DNA of 64,000 bases from Leptospira hartskeerlii (GTDB lineage Bacteria; Spirochaetota; Leptospiria; Leptospirales; Leptospiraceae). Under the pieces are notes generated by a model. That model made no database searches and had not been told where the DNA came from. It worked only from the letters and a program-made list of their open reading frames with translations. Location: assembly GCF_002811475.1 (NCBI RefSeq), contig NZ_NPDL01000003.1, positions 1 to 64,000 on the forward strand, in the 5' to 3' direction. Position 1 is the first letter of the stretch, and each line of letters begins with the position of its first letter. Position numbers and translations under genes: made by a program. Of the stretch, positions 1 through 10,020 are shown in pieces.

Positions 1-277
1 TCTCTCCCGCGTCTTGCGGAGTAGCGACTGCTACCCAATATAGATTGTCAGGAGTTTCACTCTTTAGAAGAGAAGCAGATACGACCGCGTTATCTTCATT
101 GTAAGTAGAAGAAGAAGTTCTCGAACCGATAAATCCGGAGAAGATAGAGAGACTTTCTGAAAAAATATTTTTGGAAGAGGAGTTTGCCGCGCCGTCATGG
201 TTCCTAGTAAAAATAAAGATGAGAACAACTACAACGAAAGTAGAAGAAACCAGTAATACGTTTTTCTTAGATGGCAT
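1..277 (-). CDS. Small membrane-anchored protein, partial (3' end beyond window)
   Basis: This is the first 92 codons of a leftward gene whose end lies outside the window. The start is the ATG at 277 and the frame is open to the window edge. The product has a short basic start (MPSKKN), one hydrophobic segment at about residues 7-20, then a Ser-rich stretch. It then matches the complete protein at 5061-5612 over the block TPDNLYWVAVATP. A 33-bp stretch of DNA (27-59) is identical to 5359-5391, so the two are paralogues. Function is unknown. The family is likely exported and anchored by its N-terminal segment. Confidence 0.75.
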   Translation of the reverse strand, partial: MPSKKNVLLVSSTFVVVVLIFIFTRNHDGAANSSSKNIFSESLSIFSGFIGSRTSSSTYNEDNAVVSASLLKSETPDNLYWVAVATPQDAGE

Positions 278-446
278 CGGCCGAACAGTATATTACATCT
301 CGCTCCGTTATGCAAATTCTTTGTAATTATTTATTAGAAAAATGTTATAAATATTTGAAAACATGCTCTAGTAATTTTTGCAAAGCAAAAGAAGAATAAA
401 AATCGATACTTAAGTCATAAAATTATAAACTAGAACGGATCGCACT

Positions 447-1985
447 ATGATATTCTTGGAGATGAGTTCATTCTTTTCTCTGGAATTTATGGCTTTTCTT
501 GTTCATCTTTTTGACAAAGTTTTTTCACTAGTTTTCCTAAATCGAATGATTAGACAAAAAAGGGAGTTTTTTAAAAGGGAAAGAGATAAATTTGGAAATA
601 TGCAGGCGTTACTTCGGTTTTTTTTCGGGCTTAATTATCGTTTTGCACTTAGGCAGTATAGAAAAGCGAAGATACTTTCTTCCGTAAATTTTGCGCCGGT
701 ATTTACTCGAAACGCATACTTGGAAATTCTGATCGTACTCAGATATGTTTATCTAATCCTACCTATCATCATTCTACCGTTTGCCTTCTATGATCTAGTA
801 GATGCATTTTCGGATGCTAAGGACAATTCATTCGTTCTATTTGATCTGGTATTTTATTCCGTTTTCCTAACGATGAATGTTCTTTTGAATTCCGGTCGTT
901 TGCACAGAGCGGATCTGGATCGGATCAAATTATTTTGCCGGCTTGGGGTCCTTCTTCTTTCCCTCACAGGGACCTGTATCACAGTTGTGGTCTTTCCCAG
1001 GCTTCCTGAGATCTCTCTCTTCTCCACGGCTATGTTTAGCGTGGCGATCATGTTTAGATTTCCGGACCATACAAAGTATTTTATCTACACGATCAATTAT
1101 GCGATCCTATACGGTTTTATTTATTATAGCGGTAACAGAGAACCTGTACTATTGCAAAACCCTTTGGTCACTCTGTTTTTGATCCTGATCTTTGATCGTG
1201 TGTCCTTCTTAACTTTGGCGAATACTTATCTTAAAACCCAAAGGATCATTCGTCTAAATGAAAGGTTAAAAGAAGAAGATACGAATAAAAGTGATATGAT
1301 CAGTATTGCTGTTCACGATCTGAAGAGCCCACTTTCAGGGATCATGAGTATTAGCACGATCCTTCGTAAAAATTTAAAATCATTTTCCGATAAGGAGAAG
1401 AAAGAGATCCTTACTGATATAGAAAGTTCTTCCAGAAAAATTTTAGGGCATATTGACGATCTTGTCGGGATCGCAGCTTCCGGTTTCGAAAATATTAAGA
1501 TCGATTATGATATTCTTAATATAAATTCTTATATAAGATCTACGATCCAAAACTTCGATTACCAGGCTTCTTTGAAGAGAATAAAATTTCATACTCAATT
1601 TGATAAAGAAGATCTAAAAATGCGCTCAGACAGAAAGGCGGTTGCGAGCATTCTGGATAATTTGGTTTCAAATGCTGTGAAATATTCACCTCCAGGCGGT
1701 TCTATATTCATCCATTCTAAATTGATAAAGGATAATGGAGATTTTATACAGATCCAGATCAGGGACGAGGGGAAAGGATTCACTGACGAGGATAAAAAAC
1801 TTTTATTCTCTAGATTCACTCGTCTATCCGCTAAGCCTACCGGCAATGAACCTTCTACCGGAGTTGGGCTTTATGCAGTTCATAGATTAGTAGAACTATT
1901 GAATGCAAAGATCAGTTTAGAAAGTAAACCCGGACAAGGTGCAACATTCACACTTCTATTTGCCAGAACGAAAATTTCAGATTGA
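447..1985 (+). CDS. Membrane sensor histidine kinase
   Basis: The 512-residue protein has an N-terminal half with about six hydrophobic segments (roughly residues 95-260), then a HisKA domain with the H-box around H290 (VHDLKSPLSG). A HATPase_c domain follows with an N-box (DNLVSNAVKY), a G1 box (DEGKGF) and a G2 box (GVGLYAV). It should autophosphorylate H290 and pass the phosphate to the regulator encoded 33 bases downstream. There is no recognisable periplasmic or PAS sensor domain, so the membrane region itself probably senses the signal. The ATG at 447 lacks a clear ribosome-binding site, and ATGs at 462 or 489 are alternatives. Confidence 0.88.
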   Translation: MIFLEMSSFFSLEFMAFLVHLFDKVFSLVFLNRMIRQKREFFKRERDKFGNMQALLRFFFGLNYRFALRQYRKAKILSSVNFAPVFTRNAYLEILIVLRYVYLILPIIILPFAFYDLVDAFSDAKDNSFVLFDLVFYSVFLTMNVLLNSGRLHRADLDRIKLFCRLGVLLLSLTGTCITVVVFPRLPEISLFSTAMFSVAIMFRFPDHTKYFIYTINYAILYGFIYYSGNREPVLLQNPLVTLFLILIFDRVSFLTLANTYLKTQRIIRLNERLKEEDTNKSDMISIAVHDLKSPLSGIMSISTILRKNLKSFSDKEKKEILTDIESSSRKILGHIDDLVGIAASGFENIKIDYDILNINSYIRSTIQNFDYQASLKRIKFHTQFDKEDLKMRSDRKAVASILDNLVSNAVKYSPPGGSIFIHSKLIKDNGDFIQIQIRDEGKGFTDEDKKLLFSRFTRLSAKPTGNEPSTGVGLYAVHRLVELLNAKISLESKPGQGATFTLLFARTKISD

Positions 1986-2018
1986 CCATTTGAGAATTTT
2001 TTATAGAAATCGCTAAGC

Positions 2019-2726
2019 ATGGTGAGAGCTGTTCTAGTCGAAGATGATAAGCTGATGGCAAGGACCATCCAGCATTATTGCAGGGAGGCATTCGGAAAAA
2101 GTTTAGTCTCTCTAAAAACGTTCGATGAATTGACTCCTGCTCTTTATAGTATTAAAGAAAATCCTATCGACCTTCTTCTTTTAGATATCAACTTGAAAGG
2201 ACAATCCGGATACGAGATATTGAAACTTCCCGAAAAAGATTCCTTTTATACGATTGTGATCTCCTCGGACAAACAAAATGCAGTAAGTGCATTTGACTTC
2301 GGAGTTTTGGATTTTGTAGCTAAACCGTTCACTAGAGAACGATTTATCGCTGCAATCGATCGTATGAAGTCCGCGTCCGCTTCTAAAGCGGATTCTATGC
2401 GTAAGAATAGTATTTCCTTGAAGAAAGATGGAATGATAGAAGTGATCCGATTTCAGGATATTCTATATTTAGAAGCCTCAGGAAATTTCACAGAGATCCA
2501 TCTTAAATCAGGCCGCAAAGAGTTGATCCGTAAAACGATGGAATCCGTTCTATCTGAGCTCAATTCCGATTTTTTCCGTTCTCATAGATCTTTCATTATC
2601 AATCTATCCGAAGTAAAAAAGATACTACACGGAAAAGGAAATCATTTTAAAGTACTTCTAGGCGATTCCGCAGAAGTTGCCTTATCTAGATCAAATTATA
2701 ATACTCTAAAAGATATGCTGGGTTGA
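2019..2726 (+). CDS. LytTR-family response regulator
   Basis: A 235-residue two-domain regulator. The receiver domain (about 1-120) has the acidic pair E8-D9-D10, the phospho-acceptor D56 in LLLLDINLK and the conserved lysine in VAKPF near residue 105. A LytTR DNA-binding domain (about 133-235) follows, with the typical FQDILYLEASGN and FRSHRSFIINL motifs. It follows the histidine kinase by 33 bases in the same direction, so the two form a cognate pair. LytTR regulators usually bind direct repeats upstream of targets such as envelope or exported-protein genes. The target here cannot be told from sequence. Confidence 0.9.
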   Translation: MVRAVLVEDDKLMARTIQHYCREAFGKSLVSLKTFDELTPALYSIKENPIDLLLLDINLKGQSGYEILKLPEKDSFYTIVISSDKQNAVSAFDFGVLDFVAKPFTRERFIAAIDRMKSASASKADSMRKNSISLKKDGMIEVIRFQDILYLEASGNFTEIHLKSGRKELIRKTMESVLSELNSDFFRSHRSFIINLSEVKKILHGKGNHFKVLLGDSAEVALSRSNYNTLKDMLG

Positions 2727-2776
2727 TAAACTCGAACGTATCCACAGGCCGGTGAATTCTCAATTTTCAAGTAAGT

Positions 2777-2805
2777 AAAAAAAAGCCCGCAGGGTTTGGC
2801 GGGCT
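2777..2805 (-). terminator. Rho-independent terminator of the M19-like gene
   Basis: On the minus strand the stem AGCCCGC (2805-2799) pairs with GCGGGCT (2790-2784) across an 8-base loop and is followed by a run of T. It lies 28 bases past the stop of the leftward gene at 2833. Confidence 0.85.
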
Positions 2806-2832
2806 AAGAAAAATCTATTTCGTTAGATTTCT

Positions 2833-5046
2833 TTATTGGATACTTGCACCTCTTGTGACTGCTTTTTGCCACATAGTAGCGAAGAAGTCAGCAGAGCGAT
2901 AAACAGGTTCCAGATCGGAACGTTTGAGTCCTTGCTGTCTTAAATCTTCAAAGAAGTCAGGCATAAGCCCAATATGAGAAGCTCCTTCTGTGTTAAAGTC
3001 GAATGTCCTGTTACCGAATGTATATTTTGCCATTGAAGGAAGAGCTGAAAGAGTTGCAGCTTTTCTAATGGAAGCATCCGGTGCAAAAGGATATGCTACT
3101 TTAGCAGAATCAGGTTGAGTGATCGTAGACACTCCTCCTGGACATGCTCTGGTTCCGTAACGAGGTCCAGGCATATGAGCGAATCCGTTAAAGTCTGTTC
3201 CGACAGTAAGTCTTCCGTCATAAGCTGGGTCTCCGATCAGATTTCTAAGATATTGATAGGATTGAGCAAATGTCTGAGTGGTTCCTCCACATGCGTGAGA
3301 AATATATTTACCATCAGAGTTTTGTCTCCATTCCCCTACTTCATCCAGATTTCCTTGTCCTGGGATCAGTCCGATCATTCCACCTAAAGCGATGATACGT
3401 TTGAGTGCCGTTCCAGTAGGATTAGCCTCATGACGATTTGTTTTGTTCGCCATATCATATACACCGGTGTGACCTGTTACGATACCTGGATAAGCTTGTT
3501 GTTCTGCGTAAGTCAAAGCTCCTTCCAAGGATCTTGCGGACATGTGACCCACGTCTATGATCATCCCTTTTTGCATTAGGGCTTTCATGATCTTAGGTCC
3601 GTAAGAAGTTAAACCTGCTACGTTACAGTCTTGTCCGTAATGTTTACAGTCATACTTTGTTCCACTTCCAAGGATATTGTAGAGACCTGCTCCACCGAAT
3701 CCGTTTGTTTTCAAGTGAATTGGGAATATATAACGTAAACCTGCGTCATACATTTCTTGAACACCTTGAGTGATCATCGCATCAGTACAAGTTGTAGTAT
3801 TACAATCTACTAGGTAATCAACTTCCGCACCTAAAACGACTGCGAGTTTACCTGCAGCGACCACACTTTGTGCTTCCGCAGGAGTTTTTACTATACGGAA
3901 CCATCCAAGACCCGCTCCCCCGCTTTTTGTATCGATCCAAGTCTGCATATCATATACTGCTTGGGTTTGACGACGTAAAGTGTTCATGTCGTTTAGATCG
4001 TAGATTGGATCTGTTGCGATTGCGATCCCTTTGATAATATCCGGAAGACCATTATCAGTTGCTCCGAACATATAGTCACCGTTCACCGCAAGAACTACCA
4101 TGGTTCTTAAACCGCCTTCATAGGCACGTTTGATCCATTCGTAATACATTGTTTGGTGAGTGTAGCTATTGTTTGCCGGCCAATAAGGGAAACTTGCGTA
4201 TCCTCTATTATCATGTTTTGCTGTAGAAAGTAGAGCTCCAATAATATCATCTTGAACGATTGCTTCTACTCTGGAGTGTCCTGCAGAGTGGCCTTCGTTA
4301 GACATACTAGGGCAATCAGGAAGTGCAACTGCCGGTTCTCCATAAGGAGATCCATGGAAGATCACTCCACCAAAACCTAGGTTAGCCATCGGGTGAGTAT
4401 GAAGATCCACATAACCAGAGAGAGTTCCTGTTCTTTTGAGAGAATCGCTAGTACCTCTTGCATACGCTTGCGGAGCGGACTCGCAGCTTGAATCTGCAAC
4501 GTACCATTCTCCCCACATTCCTGTGGAGCTTCCTGTGTTCACGCATCTATCAGGAGTAGTATAGGTTTTACCTGCGATTGTGATCGGCATTTTAGCGCAT
4601 GCTGCTTCCCAAGTCATACCTACAATATTCCATAAACGGGAAGAATATTTTCTTTTGCCCGCATAGGTCCCGGATGTTTGGCAACCATCATTCTTATGTG
4701 TCCAGTTATAAGCTCCACCGTCGTCCGTTGCTGCCCAGTTCGCTTCGCAGGAGTCATCGAGTACATCGAATTGTCCCCACTCATTGAATCCTGTGTTTAC
4801 ACAACGACTAGGTTTAGTAAACGCTTGGCCGTTAACGGTTGCTGGCATATTCGCACATGTAGTTTCCCAGCTTTGTCCCGAAGGGATTCCGTAAAGGATA
4901 GCTGAATACTGACGCTTGCCAGGGAAAATTGACGTACAGCTGTCTTTTTGAAACGTTCCCCAATAAGGATCCGCAAACACGGATGCACTTCCTGCGAAAA
5001 ATACTACGAAGCCGAATACGTATCTTCGTATTGACCGATAATTCAT
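2833..5046 (-). CDS. Secreted M19 dipeptidase-like protein with two four-Cys repeats
   Basis: A 737-residue exported protein. After a signal peptide (about 1-25) there are two copies of a ~75-residue domain (about 27-100 and 112-188). Each has four cysteines in register (37/64/82/100 and 122/150/168/188) and the shared core WE..CA.MP...G...T.P.RCVNTG. The rest is a membrane-dipeptidase (peptidase M19) fold with motifs LHTHP, GAEVDY, IDVGHMS, TGHTG and VGTDFNG. The usual first motif HxD is HxH here, so metal binding may differ. The ATG at 5046 is chosen because GGAGAG lies 5 bases upstream; a TTG at 5058 also opens the frame. It follows the 5061-5612 gene closely. Confidence 0.82.
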   Translation of the reverse strand: MNYRSIRRYVFGFVVFFAGSASVFADPYWGTFQKDSCTSIFPGKRQYSAILYGIPSGQSWETTCANMPATVNGQAFTKPSRCVNTGFNEWGQFDVLDDSCEANWAATDDGGAYNWTHKNDGCQTSGTYAGKRKYSSRLWNIVGMTWEAACAKMPITIAGKTYTTPDRCVNTGSSTGMWGEWYVADSSCESAPQAYARGTSDSLKRTGTLSGYVDLHTHPMANLGFGGVIFHGSPYGEPAVALPDCPSMSNEGHSAGHSRVEAIVQDDIIGALLSTAKHDNRGYASFPYWPANNSYTHQTMYYEWIKRAYEGGLRTMVVLAVNGDYMFGATDNGLPDIIKGIAIATDPIYDLNDMNTLRRQTQAVYDMQTWIDTKSGGAGLGWFRIVKTPAEAQSVVAAGKLAVVLGAEVDYLVDCNTTTCTDAMITQGVQEMYDAGLRYIFPIHLKTNGFGGAGLYNILGSGTKYDCKHYGQDCNVAGLTSYGPKIMKALMQKGMIIDVGHMSARSLEGALTYAEQQAYPGIVTGHTGVYDMANKTNRHEANPTGTALKRIIALGGMIGLIPGQGNLDEVGEWRQNSDGKYISHACGGTTQTFAQSYQYLRNLIGDPAYDGRLTVGTDFNGFAHMPGPRYGTRACPGGVSTITQPDSAKVAYPFAPDASIRKAATLSALPSMAKYTFGNRTFDFNTEGASHIGLMPDFFEDLRQQGLKRSDLEPVYRSADFFATMWQKAVTRGASIQ

Positions 5047-5060
5047 AATTCTCTCCAAAT

Positions 5061-5612
5061 CTATTTTTGGTTTATGTGTTTTTCATATTCGTTTTTTACA
5101 TCTTTTAACTTTTTAGCATATAGTTCCTTACCGGCCAGGATCATTCTTCTAGAATCGTCGTTCAAACGTTCCGGATATCTATCCTCCATGATCTTCAATA
5201 GCTCCAATTGATCTTCTTGTAGTTTGATTTGAGCCGTATAATACTCATCTATCTCTTTGCGAGTTGCTTTATTGGAGTAGATCTTTCCATAAAGAGCTGC
5301 CCAATCTTCTCTAAGTTCGTGTTGGGCTTTCATTTCCACGGCATCTCTTGGAGTCGCTACTGCTACCCAATATAGATTGTCAGGAGTTTCATTTCTTAAG
5401 AGAGAAGCAGGTATGAGTCCTTCTTCTTCATTGGATGAGGAGGAGGAACCGGAGCGTAGAATATTGGAAAATGCGGAAAAACCTTCGGAAAAGAAGCTAT
5501 TTCCGGAATTAGAAACGGCAGCATTCTTAGAAGAAGAAGGTAGAAGTAATAAGAGCAAAATTCCTGCGACAAGTAGTGATGAAACCAGGATAGTTATTTT
5601 CTTAAATGACAT
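5061..5612 (-). CDS. Small membrane-anchored protein, paralogue of the edge gene
   Basis: A 183-residue protein of unknown function. It has a basic start, a hydrophobic segment (about 6-25, Leu-rich), a Ser/Asn-rich linker and a mostly helical, charged C-terminal region (about 85-183) rich in Lys and Glu. The block TPDNLYWVAVATP is shared with the partial gene at the left edge. It ends 14 bases before the M19-like gene starts, so both are probably co-transcribed and the small protein may assist or localise the dipeptidase-like partner. I do not recognise a named family. Confidence 0.75.
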   Translation of the reverse strand: MSFKKITILVSSLLVAGILLLLLLPSSSKNAAVSNSGNSFFSEGFSAFSNILRSGSSSSSNEEEGLIPASLLRNETPDNLYWVAVATPRDAVEMKAQHELREDWAALYGKIYSNKATRKEIDEYYTAQIKLQEDQLELLKIMEDRYPERLNDDSRRMILAGKELYAKKLKDVKNEYEKHINQK

Positions 5613-5746
5613 AGAAAGGAAAATACTAGGTTTCTAAGCCCTATGCAATGAGTTTGGGATGAAAGTGTATCTATGTATGATGAACGGAAAAATTCTTATC
5701 TACTCCTTATATAAGGGAAATCTTTATATTCTATCCGTTGTTATAT

Positions 5747-5771
5747 AAAAAATCCGCGATTTTCGTGCGGA
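5747..5771 (-). terminator. Weak terminator-like hairpin
   Basis: On the minus strand TCCGC and GCGGA (5771-5767 and 5757-5753) flank a 9-base loop and are followed by six T. The stem is only 5 bp. It could end the tRNA-Asn transcript or a small RNA read leftward from the dyad at 5825-5891. Confidence 0.4.
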
Positions 5772-5824
5772 GATCACGGTGCACACAAAGTAATTTTGAA
5801 ATCCTAAATCCGAGATCTTCTATT

Positions 5825-5891
5825 CTTAGCGGCTTCGCGTGAAAACAAATCGAATCAGTTTTTATCGCACGCAAGGCGTTAGATCGCTAAG
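5825..5891. repeat. Long imperfect inverted repeat (possible structured RNA)
   Basis: CTTAGCG (5825-5831) pairs with CGCTAAG (5885-5891), and inside it GCGTG (5837-5841) pairs with CACGC (5868-5872). The two nested perfect arms are separated by short internal loops. No gene overlaps it. Confidence 0.5.
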
Positions 5892-5994
5892 GATTTTCGA
5901 ATAAAATAACGTAAATTCTATTAAAAAGACTAAACAAATGTGGATCTACGGGGTCTATTAAGAAGATCGTAAATATGCTGAAATCTGATAAGAT

Positions 5995-6074
<80 letters not shown>

Positions 6075-6286
6075 CTGGTAGCAGAATCCAGTTTTTAGAA
6101 ATGAGGCAGGCTGGCAATGAAAAATCTTCGAGACATAGGTATTTTCTGATCGGATCTACATACAATTTTCCGGCAAAAACCGAACAGCTTTCGGAAAAAG
6201 TACTACCTGAAAATTTGAAAGCTATAGTAGCGTGACATAATCCAAAAACGCACTATATTTTGCCGGAGTTTCATAAGGAGAATGCT

Positions 6287-9200
6287 ATGAAGCTAAATAA
6301 ACATTTCACTTCACCTGAGAAGGGATTTTCTAAGGATTTAAACTGGGTTAAGAGGAATTCTAAGATCTCTAACCCTGATGGTTCCGTCGTTTTCGAAGCC
6401 AAGGACATTCTTGTTCCAGACCAATGGTCTCAAGTTGCTGTAGATATTCTTGCCCAGAAGTATTTCAGACGTAAAGGAGTGCCAAAATACTTAAAAAAAG
6501 TAGATGAAAAAGGCATTCCGGAATGGTTACAACGCTCTGAACCGGACACTGAAAAACTTTCTTCTTTAAAAGCGGAAGATCGTTTCGGTGGAGAGAGTTC
6601 AGCACAGGAAGTTTTCAACCGTTTAGCGGGCTGTTGGACCTATTGGGGATATAAATACGGTTATTTTTCTGACGAAGAAAGTGCTAAAACTTTCTATGAA
6701 GAAGTCTCTTTCATGCTGGCTTCTCAAATGGCAGCTCCCAACTCCCCTCAATGGTTCAATACTGGATTACATTGGGCCTATGGGATCGACGGTAAATCCC
6801 AAGGACATTTCTATGTGGATCCTACCAGTGGAAAATTAGTAAAATCTTCTTCCGCATACGAACATCCACAACCTCACGCATGTTTTATTCAAAGTGTAGA
6901 CGATGATTTAGTGAATGAAGGTGGTATCATGGATCTTTGGGTCCGTGAGGCTCGCCTATTCAAATACGGTTCCGGAACGGGAACCAACTTCTCCAACCTG
7001 AGAGCGGAAAACGAATCCCTTTCTGGCGGAGGAAAAAGTTCCGGTTTAATGAGTTTCTTAAAGATCGGAGACCGTGCTGCTGGTGCGATCAAGTCTGGTG
7101 GAACCACTCGTCGTGCTGCTAAAATGGTATGTTTGGATGTAGATCATCCGGATATCGATCGTTTCGTAGATTGGAAAGTCGAAGAAGAGAAGAAAGTAGC
7201 TTCTCTAGTAACCGGATCCATTCTGAACAACAGACATCTAAATGCGATCATGAAAGCTTGTTACGAGATGGAGGGAGAGGATCGTTTCGAACCTAAAAAG
7301 AACTCCGCTCTTAAAAAAACTATCATAGAAGCTAAGAAAGTTTTAATTCCTGATAATTATATCAAGAGAGTGATCGATCTTGCGAGACAAGGTTATAAAG
7401 AACTCATTTTTGAAGAATTAACCACAGATTGGCAATCAGAAGCGTATAATACTGTTTCCGGTCAGAACAGCAATAACTCAGTTCGTCTTCCGAATGAGTT
7501 CATGACTGCAGTTGAACAAGATCTTCCTTGGCATTTATATAACAGAACTGAAAAGGAAAAAGCTCTCAAAGAAAAAAGAGCTGCGAAACCTGCAAAAACG
7601 ATCAGAGCAAGAGATCTTTGGGATAGAATTTCTTTTGCCGCTTGGTCTTCTGCTGACCCAGGAACACAGTATCATACTACCATCAACGAATGGCATACTT
7701 GTCCTGAAGATGGAAATATCAACGCTTCCAATCCATGTTCAGAATACATGTTCTTGGATAATACTGCGTGTAACCTGGCTTCTGCGAACTTACAGAAATT
7801 TGTAGATCCGGAAACTCTAGTCTTTGACGTAGAAAGTTTCCGCTATCTTTGCCGTCTCTGGACAATCATCCTTGAGATTTCCGTGACCATGGCTCAGTTC
7901 CCTTCCAAAGAGATCGCAGAACTTTCTTATAAGTTCAGAACTTTAGGTTTAGGATATGCAAACTTAGGTTCCGCATTGATGATCATGGGAATTCCTTATG
8001 ATTCTAAGGAAGCTATGGCAATTACCGGTGCAATTTCTTCTATCATGCATATGACTTCTTATGCTACTTCTGCGGAAATGGCAAAAGAACTCGGGCCATT
8101 CTCCGGTTATGAGAAGAATAAAAAACATATGCTTCGAGTACTTCGAAATCATAAAAGAGCAGCTTATAATGTTCCTTCCGAAGATTACGAAGGACTGACT
8201 ATCACTCCTGTTGGAATTGATCCTGCGTACTGCCCTTCTTACCTTTTGAAAGCTGCTCAGGAAGATTCTGACAAAGCGGTTTCTTTTGGAGAGGAATTCG
8301 GATACAGAAACGCACAAGTTACAGTAATTGCTCCAACAGGAACAATCGGACTTGTGATGGACTGTGATACTACCGGTATCGAGCCTGATTTCGCTCTGGT
8401 GAAATTCAAAAAATTAGCGGGTGGCGGTTATTTCAAAATTATCAACCAATCCGTTCCTTTGGCTCTACGTAAACTTGGATACTCCCCTTCTGAGATCGAA
8501 TCTATCGTAAATTATTGTAAAGGACATGCTACCTTAAACGGAGCTCCTGTAATCAATACTCAAAGCCTGAAAGAAAAAGGTTTCACGAACGAGATCTTGG
8601 AAAAAGTAGAAGCTTCTCTTCCTTATGCGTTCGATATCAATTTTGCGTTCAACAAATTCAACTTAGGTGAGAATTTCTTACAAAAGAACCTTGGTATCGC
8701 AAAAGAAACTTATGATTCTTTCACATTCAATCTTCTCGAGCATTTAGGTTTCTCTAAAGATGAGATCAATAAAGCAAACGATTATGTTTGTGGAACGATG
8801 ACCATCGAGAACGCTCCATACTTGAAAGAGAAAGATTATCCTGTATTTGATTGCGCGAACAAATGTGGTAAATACGGAAAACGTTATCTTTCCTATGAGT
8901 CCCATATCCGCACTATGGCTGCTGCTCAGCCGTTTATCAGCGGTGCGATCTCTAAGACGATCAACCTTCCGGAAGATGCAACTATCGAAGATATCAAAAA
9001 CGCTTACTATATCTCTTGGAAGATGATGGTAAAAGCGAATGCTCTGTATCGCGACGGATCCAAACTTTCTCAACCGTTAAACTCTGTATTGGAACTTCTA
9101 AACGGGATCGAGTTAGAAGAACAAGAAGAGATCGCAGAAGCTGCAGTTTCTAAAGATCCTTCTCAGTTTGCAGAAAAGATCGTTTATAAGTATATCTCTC

Positions 9201-9880
9201 ATAGACGTAAACTTCCGAACAGACGTGCAGGTTATACTCAAAAAGCGGTTGTAGGCGGTCACAAAGTTTATTTAAGAACTGGTGAATACGAAGACGGACA
9301 ACTCGGAGAGATCTTCGTGGATATGCACAAAGAAGGTGCAGCATTCAGAAGTTTGATGAATGCATTCGCGATTTCCGTGTCTTTAGGTCTACAACATGGA
9401 GTTCCATTAGAAGAATTTGTGGATGCATTCACATTCTTCAAATTTGAGCCAAATGGTATCGTGACCGGAAATAAACATATCAAAATGAGTACTTCCGTAA
9501 TCGATTTCATCTTCAGAGAACTTGCTATCACGTATTTGGGAAGATATGATCTTGGCCAAGTAGCTCCTGAAGATTTAAGAGGAGACGAGATCGGATCCAG
9601 AAAATCTTCCGAGTCTATCCAGCCTAAGGCAGATGTTCAGCCAGCAACTTCTGCAGTAGTGGAAACTGCTCCTTCTTCAGAGCCGGAAACAATTTCCTAC
9701 TCTCAGATGATGAGGACGGAAAAACCAAGTTCAGGGATTGCTTTAATGGAAGAGATCAAAATGGCAAGGATCAAAGGTTATACTGGAGATTCCTGCACAG
9801 AATGTGGATCTTTCGAGATGGTAAGAAACGGTTCCTGTTTGAAATGTATGTCCTGCGGGGCAACTACCGGATGCTCTTGA
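6287..9880 (+). CDS. nrdJ: Adenosylcobalamin-dependent (class II) ribonucleotide reductase
   Basis: A protein of about 1,197 residues that reduces ribonucleotides to deoxyribonucleotides with vitamin B12 as radical source and no need for oxygen. The ten-stranded barrel carries NPCSE and CNLASANL motifs of the catalytic core. A C-terminal tail has a CxxC...CxxC pattern (CTECGS and CLKCMSC) ending in Cys, typical of the thiol-relay/zinc tail of class II enzymes. There is no N-terminal ATP cone. The ATG at 6287 has AAGGAG six bases upstream; a TTG at 6260 extends the frame but has no ribosome-binding site. The adenosyltransferase gene at 52269 would supply its cofactor. Confidence 0.95.
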   Translation: MKLNKHFTSPEKGFSKDLNWVKRNSKISNPDGSVVFEAKDILVPDQWSQVAVDILAQKYFRRKGVPKYLKKVDEKGIPEWLQRSEPDTEKLSSLKAEDRFGGESSAQEVFNRLAGCWTYWGYKYGYFSDEESAKTFYEEVSFMLASQMAAPNSPQWFNTGLHWAYGIDGKSQGHFYVDPTSGKLVKSSSAYEHPQPHACFIQSVDDDLVNEGGIMDLWVREARLFKYGSGTGTNFSNLRAENESLSGGGKSSGLMSFLKIGDRAAGAIKSGGTTRRAAKMVCLDVDHPDIDRFVDWKVEEEKKVASLVTGSILNNRHLNAIMKACYEMEGEDRFEPKKNSALKKTIIEAKKVLIPDNYIKRVIDLARQGYKELIFEELTTDWQSEAYNTVSGQNSNNSVRLPNEFMTAVEQDLPWHLYNRTEKEKALKEKRAAKPAKTIRARDLWDRISFAAWSSADPGTQYHTTINEWHTCPEDGNINASNPCSEYMFLDNTACNLASANLQKFVDPETLVFDVESFRYLCRLWTIILEISVTMAQFPSKEIAELSYKFRTLGLGYANLGSALMIMGIPYDSKEAMAITGAISSIMHMTSYATSAEMAKELGPFSGYEKNKKHMLRVLRNHKRAAYNVPSEDYEGLTITPVGIDPAYCPSYLLKAAQEDSDKAVSFGEEFGYRNAQVTVIAPTGTIGLVMDCDTTGIEPDFALVKFKKLAGGGYFKIINQSVPLALRKLGYSPSEIESIVNYCKGHATLNGAPVINTQSLKEKGFTNEILEKVEASLPYAFDINFAFNKFNLGENFLQKNLGIAKETYDSFTFNLLEHLGFSKDEINKANDYVCGTMTIENAPYLKEKDYPVFDCANKCGKYGKRYLSYESHIRTMAAAQPFISGAISKTINLPEDATIEDIKNAYYISWKMMVKANALYRDGSKLSQPLNSVLELLNGIELEEQEEIAEAAVSKDPSQFAEKIVYKYISHRRKLPNRRAGYTQKAVVGGHKVYLRTGEYEDGQLGEIFVDMHKEGAAFRSLMNAFAISVSLGLQHGVPLEEFVDAFTFFKFEPNGIVTGNKHIKMSTSVIDFIFRELAITYLGRYDLGQVAPEDLRGDEIGSRKSSESIQPKADVQPATSAVVETAPSSEPETISYSQMMRTEKPSSGIALMEEIKMARIKGYTGDSCTECGSFEMVRNGSCLKCMSCGATTGCS

Positions 9881-9908
9881 TCTAAGAGATTCAGAGCGCG
9901 GATAAATG

Positions 9909-9950
9909 AAAAAACCTCGGGTGGCTGATTATACCATTCGAGGTTTTTTT
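9909..9950 (+). terminator. Bidirectional rho-independent terminator
   Basis: AACCTCG (9913-9919) pairs with CGAGGTT (9939-9945). The stem continues inward through two G-U pairs and three more pairs to a 9-base loop. It is flanked by A-run and T-run, so it can serve nrdJ rightward and the gspN end leftward. Confidence 0.9.
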
Positions 9951-10020
9951 GTATCTTTAGAAAAAGTGAATATTCTCTAAAGCCTGCACTAATGCCAGAT
10001 TGATTGAAATTTGCTTTGGA

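Larger units (their letters stand above)
5613..5994. other. Gene-free stretch between tRNA-Asn and the leftward small gene
   Basis: About 380 bases with no convincing coding frame. It contains a long imperfect dyad (5825-5891) and a weak terminator-like hairpin on the minus strand (5747-5771), both listed separately. The left end should hold the promoter of the 5061-5612 gene, but no clear -35/-10 pair was recognised. Confidence 0.6.

Noticed and set aside
854..1051. Small reading frames opposite or inside larger genes (for example here and 7964-8317)
   Set aside because: They lie wholly within well-supported genes, have no ribosome-binding site and show unlikely composition.
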